This document shows, in pieces, positions 11,285-20,205 of a DNA stretch of 40,176 nucleotides (the first letter of the stretch is position 1; every line of letters starts with the position of its first letter). The DNA is from Methanobacteriota archaeon (lineage in GTDB: Archaea; Thermoplasmatota; Thermoplasmata; Thermoplasmatales; Aciduliprofundaceae). A program made the position numbers and the translations under genes. A model generated the notes under the pieces. It was not told where the DNA came from, did not search any database, and worked only from the letters and a program-made list of their open reading frames with translations. The DNA lies in NCBI GenBank assembly GCA_013154005.1, contig JAADDK010000065.1:1-40176 (forward strand), written 5' to 3'.

Positions 11285-11611
11285 TTGGTGATTTTTATGG
11301 CAACATATAGGGCAAGAATAAAACTGAGCGGTACTGACCACAGGCGTGTGGACGAGGTTTGCAATCAGGTTAAGGCAATTGCTCAGCGCACAGGTGTGGA
11401 GATGCATGGCCCGATTCCTCTGCCAACAAAGCGCTTGGTGGTGCCTGTGAGAAAAGCGCCAGATGGCGAAGGCTCTGAGACATGGGAGCGCTGGGAGATG
11501 CGCATACACAAGAGGCTCATTGATATTGATGCGGATGAGCGTGCGCTTCGGCAGTTGATGCGTATCCAGATTCCTGACGGAATTCACATTGAGATTGAGC
11601 TCAAATCCTGA
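11285..11611 (+). CDS. rps10: 30S ribosomal protein S10
   Basis: [77 protein letters not shown]. Confidence 0.96.
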   Translation: MVIFMATYRARIKLSGTDHRRVDEVCNQVKAIAQRTGVEMHGPIPLPTKRLVVPVRKAPDGEGSETWERWEMRIHKRLIDIDADERALRQLMRIQIPDGIHIEIELKS

Positions 11612-11655
11612 GTTTTGAAAAAGTTCTTTATATTCGTTTTACCTTTTGCATATGT

Positions 11656-12525
11656 ATGAGTGCTTCGCTGGAGCCTGCGCTGCTTCGTAAGGTTCTGGAA
11701 TACCAAAAAAATGAGATTACTGAGTATCACGTCTATTCTGAGCTGGCAAAGCGCTCCAAGAATAATGCGGAAGTGCTTCGCAAGATTGGAAAAGATGAGC
11801 TGGGTCATTATAAGTACTGGGTTCGAATCACGGGCAGGGAGGTAGAGCCCGACAGGCGTAAGATAAAAAAATATCTGCTCATCTCCAAGATTTTTGGAGT
11901 GACTTTTGCGATAAAGATGATGGAGCGCGGGGAGGGAGATGCGCAGGAAAATTATTCTTCACTGGTGGGAAAGATAGATGGCATAGAGGCGATAATTGAA
12001 GATGAAGAAAAACACGAAGAATTGCTTATTGATATGATTAAAGAGGAGAAAATCGAGTATGTGGGCTCCATGGTTCTGGGTCTGAACGATGCGCTGGTGG
12101 AGCTCACTGGCGCGCTTGCAGGCTTATCATTTGCGTTGCAGAACACGAAGTTAATAGGGTTTGTGGGGCTCATCACCGGCCTCGCAGCGGCGATGTCCAT
12201 GGCCTCTTCCGAATACCTTTCCAAGAAATCGGAGAAATTCGACAGGCCGGGCAGAGCGGCCACTTACACGGGCATTGCTTATTTTCTGACTGTGATGCTC
12301 CTCATCGCTCCGTATTTCATTCTCGACGCGTATTATTTCGCGCTCATCGCCACGCTTCTTCTCGGGCTGTTTGCGATATTCATATTCACGTTTTTCGTGG
12401 CAGTGGTGAAAGATATGTCGTTTAAGCGGTTGTTTGTGGAGATGGCTTTAATAAGTTTTGGCATCGCGGGAATATCGTTCCTTATAGGCGTGGTAATCCG
12501 CGTGCTGTTTGGCGTGGATATGTAA
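11656..12525 (+). CDS. Rubrerythrin-like (ferritin-like) domain fused to VIT1/CCC1-type membrane transporter
   Basis: N-terminal ferritin-like residues (NEITEYHVYSELAKRSKN..KDELGHYKYW...IEDEEKHEELLIDMI), then VGSMVLGLNDALVELTGALAGLSFAL (VIT1/CCC1). Confidence 0.88.
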   Translation: MSASLEPALLRKVLEYQKNEITEYHVYSELAKRSKNNAEVLRKIGKDELGHYKYWVRITGREVEPDRRKIKKYLLISKIFGVTFAIKMMERGEGDAQENYSSLVGKIDGIEAIIEDEEKHEELLIDMIKEEKIEYVGSMVLGLNDALVELTGALAGLSFALQNTKLIGFVGLITGLAAAMSMASSEYLSKKSEKFDRPGRAATYTGIAYFLTVMLLIAPYFILDAYYFALIATLLLGLFAIFIFTFFVAVVKDMSFKRLFVEMALISFGIAGISFLIGVVIRVLFGVDM

Positions 12526-12846
12526 TTATTTTTCCAGTCCAAAATAATATTTTTTACCCGGTTCTATTTTTATTTTGCCGCCGCGGGTGACTGTAATCAC
12601 TTCCATGATTTTCGAGTAAATTTTATCCTCTGGTGCAACCCATACAAATCCGCTGTGGTACACGTACACTTTATTCTTCTCCGTATAGAAAAACACATCA
12701 TGCAGCGGTTTTGTGTTGCAATCGAGAGGGTACACATTGCCGTGGAAAATAGGAGCATGTTTGGATACCATGGTTACTATATCAATTTTTGGAAATTGCA
12801 TTCTTATCTCTTCAATTTCTTCTTTGGACATATTTATTTTAACCAT
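12526..12846 (-). CDS. Hypothetical protein downstream of tRNA-Arg
   Basis: ORF 12526..12855. MVKINMSKEEIEEIRMQFP preceded by a GGTGGAG SD-like sequence, 12 nt after the tRNA 3' end. Confidence 0.65.
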   Translation of the reverse strand: MVKINMSKEEIEEIRMQFPKIDIVTMVSKHAPIFHGNVYPLDCNTKPLHDVFFYTEKNKVYVYHSGFVWVAPEDKIYSKIMEVITVTRGGKIKIEPGKKYYFGLEK

Positions 12847-12858
12847 CCGCTCCACCAG

Positions 12859-12933
12859 CGGGCGCGGCGGGATTCGAACCCGCGACTTGCAGCTTAGGAG
12901 GCTGCCGCCATGTCCTGGCTAGGCCACGCGCCC
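12859..12933 (-). tRNA. tRNA-Arg (anticodon CCU)
   Basis: Cloverleaf read by hand: acceptor GGGCGCG/CGCGCCC, anticodon arm GCAGC-CTCCTAA-GCTGC, T arm GCGGG-TTCGAAT-CCCGC, discriminator G; 75 nt. TTTATAAA box upstream at about 12952-12960. Confidence 0.95.
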
Positions 12934-13059
12934 ATGCCCGTATTGAAAACCCATTTATAAAGAATTCGCATAGGGGGCTGGAGTGCGTGTGTGTGGCGGA
13001 ATGATGCACAATTTAAATATACTAAATCGTTAATATCATATCTGTTGAAGGTGAGTAAA

Positions 13060-15426
13060 ATGAAGGTTGTGGCATGGCTGGTTGTATTCGGAATGGTTCT
13101 GGTTGCCTTTTCTCCATTTATGACTACCGCGCACGGTGTGTTATTTAGGAATGATTTTTCTGCCAGTGAACCTATAAATATAGATGGTAACAGTGCACTG
13201 TCAACGCTGGCAACACAGAACGGCTGGCCGGGTAACGGCACCCCCGAGAATCCTTACATTATTTCGGGATACGTTATAAATGCTACTGGAAACAGTTATG
13301 CGTTTAGCATCAGTAATACTGATCTGTGTTTTATTTTGGAAAATTCCGCTCTGAAGGGGGCTCAATATGGAGTGATTCTTAAAAATGTTAAAAATGCGGT
13401 TATTATGGGAAATAACGTGTCTGGAAATAGTGTGGCTGGATTGTGGATTGATAGTTCCTCAAATATCTCGGTATACAGTAACGTTATGTATGGTACTGGA
13501 ATACAGATATCCGGAGATCTCCAGAGTCTTGAATCCCTTAAAATTGCGTCCAATAATACTGTAAATGGGAAGCCTGTTTACTATTACAAGGATGCTTATG
13601 ATATATCTATCTCAGTGGATGCAGGTGAGATTATTATTGTAAATTCTACGCAGATATCCTGTGATTCACTTGCAATTTCTCATACAACCTTCGGTTTGGG
13701 TATTTATTACTCTTCTGAAATTGGTGTATATAATAGTACTTTTACCTATATGTCCACAGATGGTGTGTATGTGGCTGGGTCTAACAACGTAACAATATAT
13801 GCTGTTCAGAGTGGACTAAATAATGCAAGTGGGATTTTTGTTACTGGTTCAGAGAATGTGAACATTTCTTCTATCACTTCTGCTTATAATGCAAAGTCCG
13901 GAATCTATCTTGACCATACTGTTAATAGCAGGCTCAGTAATGATGTGGCTTACAATAACTATGTGGGTGTGGAGCTTTATTATTCATCTCAAAATGTGAT
14001 TGTGGGTGGTGATTTTTACAATAATACAAACAGTGGAGTTGAGCTGGCATACTCGTCGAATAATGAGGTTAGCGAAATCACCACATGGGGAAATGTGAAT
14101 GGTATATTTGTTAACTCTGCGCATTATAATACTTTCTACGGCAATACCATGAAAGATGATGGGATGGACATGACTGGAGATAAAACCACATTTATCTCGC
14201 AGGAAATTCCAGACAACAATACCGTTAATGGTAAGTCGTTGCTTTATTATGCAAACAAAAATTTTAACTGGGCAAGCGTTGGAAGTGGTGCGGGAGAGAT
14301 TATTCTGGCTGAGGTTTCCAGTGCACGGGTGGAAGGTCTAACCTTTTCGGGACAGTCGAACGCATTGATTATTGCATACTCTCAAAATATTTATGTGGTG
14401 AACACCTCATTTTCGAACGTTAAAACTGGAGTTTATGTGTTGAATTCCAGGTCAATATCTGTACAGGGTAACAGTTTCACATCTTTTTCATACAGTGTTT
14501 ATTTTGAGGGGGTTAATTATTCTGTTGTCTCAGATAATGTGATGTTCAACGGCTCTTACGGGGTGTATCTCACCAAGTCTTCATATGACCTGATAAACAA
14601 TAATACAGAGTCACATATGGGTGTCGGTGTGGATTTGATGTATTTCAGTAGCTGGAATGTGGTTGAGAGAAACAATATTTCTTACTGCGTTCCCTCGGCG
14701 ATGTTTCTGGTGGCGGCATATAACAATATAATTCGGGGAAATGTCTTTACTTACAGCAAAATGGATGCGATATGGATTATGGAAGGCTCTGACAACGTGC
14801 TTTACAATAACACCTTTAAATTCAATAACAATTCTGGCACCACGTACAATGCTTCTCATATTCAGGCTGAGGATGATGATGGTGGAAATCTGTGGAATAT
14901 TACCGGATACGGCAACTACTGGTATGACTGGGCAAACAACAATGATACCAATTACAATGTTACAACCGGAATAATAAAATGGCCTTACGTTATATACGGA
15001 GGTAGTGCGGGTTATTCTCTCGCTAAGGATTATCTACCTTTAAAATATCCGTCAAGTGCCAAAGTTTTTGTGCCGTCCGCGCCCACTGAACTGACTGCGC
15101 ATGCGGGCACAGGATATGTTTACATTTCCTGGAATTCTCCCATTGATGATGGTGGCTCACCGGTAACAAGCTACAGAATTTACAGAAATGGTGTGGTAAT
15201 TGCCACGGTGCCTGCGTATCAGCATGATTTTAATGATACCGGTGTGGAAGGTGGACAGACTTACACATATTATGTGATTGCGGTGAATTCGGTGGGCGGT
15301 TTGTTTAAAAGCAATACGGTGCAGGCCACGCCGGGAGGTGAGGTTCCGGAGTTTTCCAGCTACGCTGCAGTGCTGGTGATATTGAGTTTTGTGAGCGTTG
15401 TTGTATTAAGACGGAGACACCACTAA
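13060..15426 (+). CDS. Secreted NosD-type right-handed beta-helix surface protein with fibronectin type III domain and PEF-CTERM-like sorting signal
   Basis: Signal peptide MKVVAWLVVFGMVLVAFSPF; many N-rich parallel beta-helix repeats; FnIII (PSAPTELTAHAGTGYVYISWNSPIDDGGSPVTSYRIYRNG); C-terminus VPEFSSYAAVLVILSFVSVVVLRRRHH. Confidence 0.9.
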   Translation: MKVVAWLVVFGMVLVAFSPFMTTAHGVLFRNDFSASEPINIDGNSALSTLATQNGWPGNGTPENPYIISGYVINATGNSYAFSISNTDLCFILENSALKGAQYGVILKNVKNAVIMGNNVSGNSVAGLWIDSSSNISVYSNVMYGTGIQISGDLQSLESLKIASNNTVNGKPVYYYKDAYDISISVDAGEIIIVNSTQISCDSLAISHTTFGLGIYYSSEIGVYNSTFTYMSTDGVYVAGSNNVTIYAVQSGLNNASGIFVTGSENVNISSITSAYNAKSGIYLDHTVNSRLSNDVAYNNYVGVELYYSSQNVIVGGDFYNNTNSGVELAYSSNNEVSEITTWGNVNGIFVNSAHYNTFYGNTMKDDGMDMTGDKTTFISQEIPDNNTVNGKSLLYYANKNFNWASVGSGAGEIILAEVSSARVEGLTFSGQSNALIIAYSQNIYVVNTSFSNVKTGVYVLNSRSISVQGNSFTSFSYSVYFEGVNYSVVSDNVMFNGSYGVYLTKSSYDLINNNTESHMGVGVDLMYFSSWNVVERNNISYCVPSAMFLVAAYNNIIRGNVFTYSKMDAIWIMEGSDNVLYNNTFKFNNNSGTTYNASHIQAEDDDGGNLWNITGYGNYWYDWANNNDTNYNVTTGIIKWPYVIYGGSAGYSLAKDYLPLKYPSSAKVFVPSAPTELTAHAGTGYVYISWNSPIDDGGSPVTSYRIYRNGVVIATVPAYQHDFNDTGVEGGQTYTYYVIAVNSVGGLFKSNTVQATPGGEVPEFSSYAAVLVILSFVSVVVLRRRHH

Positions 15427-15489
15427 ATTCTTCATTTTTATTTTTGTTGTTTTCTGAGAAAGTTATTTATATCATACACTATCTCTGTT

Positions 15490-15861
15490 ATGTATATAAC
15501 GGTGTTAGGTATGCATGCCATTGAACGGAAAATAGACAGGGAGATGCGCTCCGGTGTGTATACGCTTCTGATTTTGAAAGCTATTTCTGAGCTGGGCGAG
15601 AGCTATGGATACGAGATTGAAAAGTACATCTATGAAAAGAGCGGTGGGCAAATAATGATTAAAGACGCCACGGTTTATCCCATTCTCAGGTATCTGACGA
15701 AAAATAAAGTTCTCAAATCGTACTGGACCGAGCCGGGAAAGGGCGTGCCGAGGAAGTATTATCAGCTCACGGACGAGGGCAAGGAGGTTTTTAAGAATCT
15801 GCTTAAGAGGTATCGCGAGCTGGAAGCGAGAGTGAACAAGGTTCTGGAGGGTGATGAGTGA
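15490..15861 (+). CDS. PadR-family transcriptional regulator
   Basis: MRSGVYTLLILKAISELGESYGYEIEKYIYEKSGGQIMIKDATVYPILRYLTKNKVLKSYWTEPGKGVPRKYYQLTDEGKE. Confidence 0.92.
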   Translation: MYITVLGMHAIERKIDREMRSGVYTLLILKAISELGESYGYEIEKYIYEKSGGQIMIKDATVYPILRYLTKNKVLKSYWTEPGKGVPRKYYQLTDEGKEVFKNLLKRYRELEARVNKVLEGDE

Positions 15862-16664
15862 TGTATTACTTTATGTTTATAATAACGTTAGTGTACCTGG
15901 CTGCCGGGCTGGCACAGTATTTCATCGCGCCGAAGGTGGGGCCGAACCCGTATTTTGGGTTCAGAGTGGGTTATACGCTGTCTGATAGAGAAGTTTGGAA
16001 TAAAGCTAATAGATTTCTGGGGCTGCTGATGACCATACACGGGCTCTTTCTGCTGCCCCTGTCCCTTATTCTGGACGTGCTCTGGTTCCTTATTCTGTTC
16101 CTTGTGCCGATGCTGGTTTTCATACCCATTGGCATAAAATACGCGGCGAATCTGCTCGAATTAAAGGGTGCAAAATCGGGAATTGTCGGGGAGAGAAAGA
16201 TGGAGCCCATCGTGCTCGGTTTTGCGTGGCTCATCACGCCCATGCTTTTTTATTCGATTCTTTTGCTTTATATGGCCTTTACATATCCGCAACTGCCTTC
16301 TGTGCTCGCCGTGCACTTCGATGCCGCGGGCAACCCCAACGGCTGGGCCACAAAGGAGAGCTTCTTTGTCAGTTATGCGGCATATTCTCTCATACTGCCG
16401 GGCACTGCGTATCTGTTTGCGTATCTGGGGTATCGGTATCCGATGTACGTGCACCCCGGCCGCACCCGTTTTCCCAGAGATGCGTATTTGAAAACACTGT
16501 TTCTGGCGATGGACGTGGCTCTGCTGTTTGAAATTTTCATCTATTACAGCATATACCTGTACGCAATGCAGGGAATTATGCTGAGCATTGGCTACACACT
16601 CATATTTACGATTATAATCGTGCTTGTGCCGATTGGCTATTTAGTATCTAAATGGAGGCGATAA
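15861..16664 (+). CDS. DUF1648 / SdpI-like multi-pass membrane protein
   Basis: GPNPYFGFRVGYTLSDREVWNKANRFLG (SdpI-like) and LPSVLAVHFDAAGNPNGWATKESFF (DUF1648-like). Start overlaps the PadR stop (TGATG). Confidence 0.8.
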   Translation: MYYFMFIITLVYLAAGLAQYFIAPKVGPNPYFGFRVGYTLSDREVWNKANRFLGLLMTIHGLFLLPLSLILDVLWFLILFLVPMLVFIPIGIKYAANLLELKGAKSGIVGERKMEPIVLGFAWLITPMLFYSILLLYMAFTYPQLPSVLAVHFDAAGNPNGWATKESFFVSYAAYSLILPGTAYLFAYLGYRYPMYVHPGRTRFPRDAYLKTLFLAMDVALLFEIFIYYSIYLYAMQGIMLSIGYTLIFTIIIVLVPIGYLVSKWRR

Positions 16665-16665
16665 G

Positions 16666-17577
16666 ATGGACCTGGAAGCGAAAGCATTAACAAAAAAATA
16701 TGGAAATTTCTACGCGCTGCGCGGACTTGACCTGAAAGTTAAAGGTGCCAAGTGTGTGGGCTATCTGGGCCCCAACGGCGCTGGCAAGACCACGACGTTG
16801 AAACTGTTCACGCACCTGCTGAACCCCACAGGGGGCGAGGCACTGATCAACGGATACAGCGTGCAGAAAGAGATGAAGAAAGCGCTTATGGAAGTGGGCA
16901 CTTTGATAGAAACGCCGGATTTTTATCCGTATTTGACTCCTGAGGAGTTGCTGACCATGCTTTGCAGGATTCGAGGCGCTACAAAATGCGATGTGAAGCA
17001 CGCGCTGGAAGAGGTGGGCATGTACGAGTGGCGAAACAAGAGGGTGGGCAAGTTTTCAAAGGGTATGAAACAGCGCATCGCGCTGGCCGCCGCGCTGGTG
17101 GCCAACCCGGAGATACTGATTCTTGACGAACCCACGACGGGCATGGACCCGCGGGGCATGGCGGAGATTCGCGAGGTAATTCGCGACCTGAAAAAATCGC
17201 AGCGCTTGATTTTCATGTCCTCGCATCTTCTATCCGAGGTCACCGAGGTGTGCGACGAGGTGGCAATGCTGGACCACGGCACCTTGCTTCTTCACGAGCC
17301 CATAGACGTGGTTTTAGAGCGATTCCGTGGCAATGTGGTGGAGGTAACTGCGCTGAACAAGATTGACGGTGAGGCAATCAAGGGCATCAAAGGAGTGGTG
17401 TCAGTGGAGCAGATATCCGACACGCGCGTGAGAATAGGATTCGATGACGGTGCGCAGACCCAGCACGCGATTCTCAGCGCTCTTATGCAGCAGGGTGTCG
17501 ATGTGGTGGAGTATCGCTCTGTGGGCATGGCGCTGGAAAAGGCGTATCTGGAGATGATTGGAGGTGATACAAAATGA
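16666..17577 (+). CDS. ABC transporter ATP-binding protein (copy 1)
   Basis: Walker A GPNGAGKTTTLKL, signature FSKGMKQRIALAAALV, Walker B ILILDEPTTGMDPRG. Confidence 0.95.
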   Translation: MDLEAKALTKKYGNFYALRGLDLKVKGAKCVGYLGPNGAGKTTTLKLFTHLLNPTGGEALINGYSVQKEMKKALMEVGTLIETPDFYPYLTPEELLTMLCRIRGATKCDVKHALEEVGMYEWRNKRVGKFSKGMKQRIALAAALVANPEILILDEPTTGMDPRGMAEIREVIRDLKKSQRLIFMSSHLLSEVTEVCDEVAMLDHGTLLLHEPIDVVLERFRGNVVEVTALNKIDGEAIKGIKGVVSVEQISDTRVRIGFDDGAQTQHAILSALMQQGVDVVEYRSVGMALEKAYLEMIGGDTK

Positions 17578-18383
17578 ACGATTTTGAACAGATGCTCATT
17601 TACTCCCGCTACCAATTTCGTAATTATGTGCGTGCAAAGCGATTATGGATTCTTCTTCTTATAACCGGGCTGGTAATCGCGCTAATCGTGAGTGTAAACG
17701 CCTATTTTGGCAATCCTGCGAGTGAGACAGCCAAGAAAACCGCGTCCACTTTCGCATCGTTTGCCCCAACACTTGTGGTGCTCACCGCACTGTTCTTTGG
17801 CGGTGATGCCATTGCTTCCGAGTATCAGAACAAGACCGGGTACTTTCTGCTGCCCAACCCGATACGCAGGTACGTAATTCTCTGGGGCAAGTACCTTGCC
17901 TCACTGGCGGCTGGCGGGCTCGTCGTGCTCATCTACTATCTCTCAGGGACGGTTTACACATACTACTATCACAGCACCGTGCCTGTGGAGTACTGGTACT
18001 CTCTCGCATACGCACTGGTGTTTCTGGTGAGCCTTTTATCGCTGACCTACATGTTTTCAACGTTCTTTAAAAACGGTGCGGTGGCGCTGGTGATTGTGGC
18101 GATACTTTACTTCTTCGTGTTCAACATAATTGACGGTGTGATTCAGCTCACGGGCATCGAGCCGTGGTTCTCCATAACCTATGCTGCGAACATAATCACG
18201 CTGGTGTTTCAGGGCTCGCACATGGGCGATTATCCGCACAAGACTGTGCTTCACCCCGGCAACGGTATAACGGTGACCATCTACAATCCGTACCTGTGGG
18301 AAGGGCTGGCCATAATGCTCGGGTATCTCATCATCTCAGCGATAATCTCCACGATAGTGTTCGAGAAGAAGGAAATGAAATAA
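17574..18383 (+). CDS. ABC-2 type transporter permease (copy 1)
   Basis: Six hydrophobic segments, GGDAIASEYQNKTGYFLLPNPIRRYVILWGKYLAS. 4-nt overlap with the upstream ATPase. Confidence 0.88.
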   Translation: MNDFEQMLIYSRYQFRNYVRAKRLWILLLITGLVIALIVSVNAYFGNPASETAKKTASTFASFAPTLVVLTALFFGGDAIASEYQNKTGYFLLPNPIRRYVILWGKYLASLAAGGLVVLIYYLSGTVYTYYYHSTVPVEYWYSLAYALVFLVSLLSLTYMFSTFFKNGAVALVIVAILYFFVFNIIDGVIQLTGIEPWFSITYAANIITLVFQGSHMGDYPHKTVLHPGNGITVTIYNPYLWEGLAIMLGYLIISAIISTIVFEKKEMK

Positions 18384-18450
18384 TTTTTTTATTTTTTTAG
18401 TAAAGTATTTATCTTGGCTGGCTATTACGCTTTTATAAAGGGTGGTGATT

Positions 18451-19365
18451 ATGTACCTTGAAGCAGTTAATCTGACCAAGCGGTATGGTAAGTTTTACGC
18501 ACTTAACGACCTGAACGTGAAAGTCGAAGGCTCTAAATGTGTGGGCTATCTGGGGCCGAACGGTGCTGGCAAGACCACGACCCTGAAGCTTTTCACCTCC
18601 TTGCTCAGGCCCACAAGAGGTGAGGCGATAATAAACGGGCACAGCGTTCAAAAAGATAAGGTACAGGCGCTCAAAGATGTGGCTGCGGTGGTGGAGACGC
18701 CCGAACTCTATCCCACGTTCACACCCGAGGAAATTCTTCAGATGTCCTGTGCGCTGAGAAGCGTGAATAAATGCGATATCAAGCATGCTTTGGAAGAGGT
18801 GGGCATGTACGAGTGGCGAAACAAGAGAGTGGGCAAGTTTTCAAAGGGAATGAAACAGCGCATCGCGCTGGCCGCCGCGCTGGTGGGCAATCCTGAGATA
18901 CTGATTCTTGACGAGCCCACGTCCGGCATGGACCCGCGGGGCATGGCGGAGATTCGCGAGGTTATTCGCAACATGAAAAAATCTCAGCGCTTGATTTTCA
19001 TGTCCTCGCATCTCTTATCGGAGGTGGCGGAAGTCTGCGATGAGGTAATAATGATCGACCGTGGCAAGTTCGTGCTGCATTCTTCCATGGATGATGTGAT
19101 TAAAAGATTCGGCGGAAACAGTGTGTACGTTACCGTTCTGGAGATGCCAGATATGGCGAAGATTGAGAGCATTCCCGGCGTGAAAAGCGTGGAAAAAGTA
19201 TCCGAAAATCGGCTTAATATCGTGTATGAGCCGGGCGAGGATGCGCAGTACAGGATTTTGAAAGAGCTGATTTATGCAGGAGTTAAGGTTACAGAGTACA
19301 ACGCAGCCAAGCAGATGCTTGAAAATGCATATCTCAAGTTGATTGGAGGCGATAGAAATGATTGA
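18451..19365 (+). CDS. ABC transporter ATP-binding protein (copy 2)
   Basis: Walker A GPNGAGKTTTLKL, FSKGMKQRIALAAALVGNPEILILDEPTSGMDPRG. SD GGTGGTGAT precedes ATG 18451; the ORF-track GTG 18442 is within the SD. Confidence 0.95.
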   Translation: MYLEAVNLTKRYGKFYALNDLNVKVEGSKCVGYLGPNGAGKTTTLKLFTSLLRPTRGEAIINGHSVQKDKVQALKDVAAVVETPELYPTFTPEEILQMSCALRSVNKCDIKHALEEVGMYEWRNKRVGKFSKGMKQRIALAAALVGNPEILILDEPTSGMDPRGMAEIREVIRNMKKSQRLIFMSSHLLSEVAEVCDEVIMIDRGKFVLHSSMDDVIKRFGGNSVYVTVLEMPDMAKIESIPGVKSVEKVSENRLNIVYEPGEDAQYRILKELIYAGVKVTEYNAAKQMLENAYLKLIGGDRND

Positions 19366-20155
19366 AGTGCATAAGGTTCTATCTCTTTACAGGTTTCAAA
19401 TTCTGTGGCACAAGAGAAGCATGGCGCTCTGGATTTTGCTTTTGCTCACTCTCGCCGTGGTCGCAGGCATTATCTTCGAGCCGTATCTGTTAAATCCCCG
19501 TGCCCACGTATCCGTTCACTCTGTGGCTGAGAGCCTGTCTGGCGGTTCTACGTTTGTGATACTGCTTGCCGCGCTGTTTCTCGGCTCAGATGCGCTATCG
19601 CGTGAGTTTCAGAGAAAAACTGCGTATTTCCTGTTACCCACTCCTGTTAAGCGAGTTACGATATTGACCGCCAAGTTTCTGGGCACGTATATAGTGTCCG
19701 GAGTGTTGCTGCTCATTTACTTTGGAGTGGGTGCCGGATACATGGCTGTTGCGTACCATGCTGTGCCTGTGCGATATTTTGCCTCAATGGCGCTTGCGTA
19801 TCTGTATCTTGCGAGTCTGCTCGCGTTTACGTACATGTTCTCTGCGGTGTTTGATAGCGGTGCGGCAGTGGCCACGTTGATTTTCATGATTGTAATCTTT
19901 GGAAATGTGGTTATATTCCTGGTGGAGAACGTGATGCACATAGAGCCGTGGTTCTGGCTGTGGTACGGCACCGGGATAATCACTCTTGTGTATGCGGGCA
20001 GCTATATCGGTGATTATTCGCATATTTCCCTGGGACCCATGGGCAATACCACGTACAATCCCTACATTTGGGAGGGCATTTTGATAATGCTCGGATACTT
20101 CATCATCTCATTCCTAGTTGCGGCGTGGTGCTTTGAGCGGAAGGAGCTGCGATGA
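19358..20155 (+). CDS. ABC-2 type transporter permease (copy 2)
   Basis: LGSDALSREFQRKTAYFLLPTPVKRVTILTAKFLGTY, paralogous to copy 1. Confidence 0.88.
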   Translation: MIEVHKVLSLYRFQILWHKRSMALWILLLLTLAVVAGIIFEPYLLNPRAHVSVHSVAESLSGGSTFVILLAALFLGSDALSREFQRKTAYFLLPTPVKRVTILTAKFLGTYIVSGVLLLIYFGVGAGYMAVAYHAVPVRYFASMALAYLYLASLLAFTYMFSAVFDSGAAVATLIFMIVIFGNVVIFLVENVMHIEPWFWLWYGTGIITLVYAGSYIGDYSHISLGPMGNTTYNPYIWEGILIMLGYFIISFLVAAWCFERKELR

Positions 20156-20205
20156 TTGAGGCTATTCTGGGCAATTTTTATATTATTTTTTACACTTTCC
20201 CGCGT

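Noticed and set aside
10055-11587. 510-aa antisense ORF over EF-1alpha and rps10
   Set aside because: Codon boundaries are in register with the EF-1alpha sense codons, so stops appear only where the sense strand uses TTA, CTA or TCA, which are avoided in this biased gene. The protein is rich in His/Leu/Cys and has no domain pattern. It is a shadow ORF.
13160-15060. Asn-rich periodic repeats considered as a tandem DNA repeat or CRISPR-like array
   Set aside because: The periodicity is at protein level (beta-helix coils of about 22-24 aa) without conserved nucleotide repeats or spacers.
16661-20155. Tandem ABC pair as an insertion sequence or transposon duplication
   Set aside because: No transposase, terminal inverted repeats or target-site duplications seen. 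Better explained as an old tandem duplication with local conversion.
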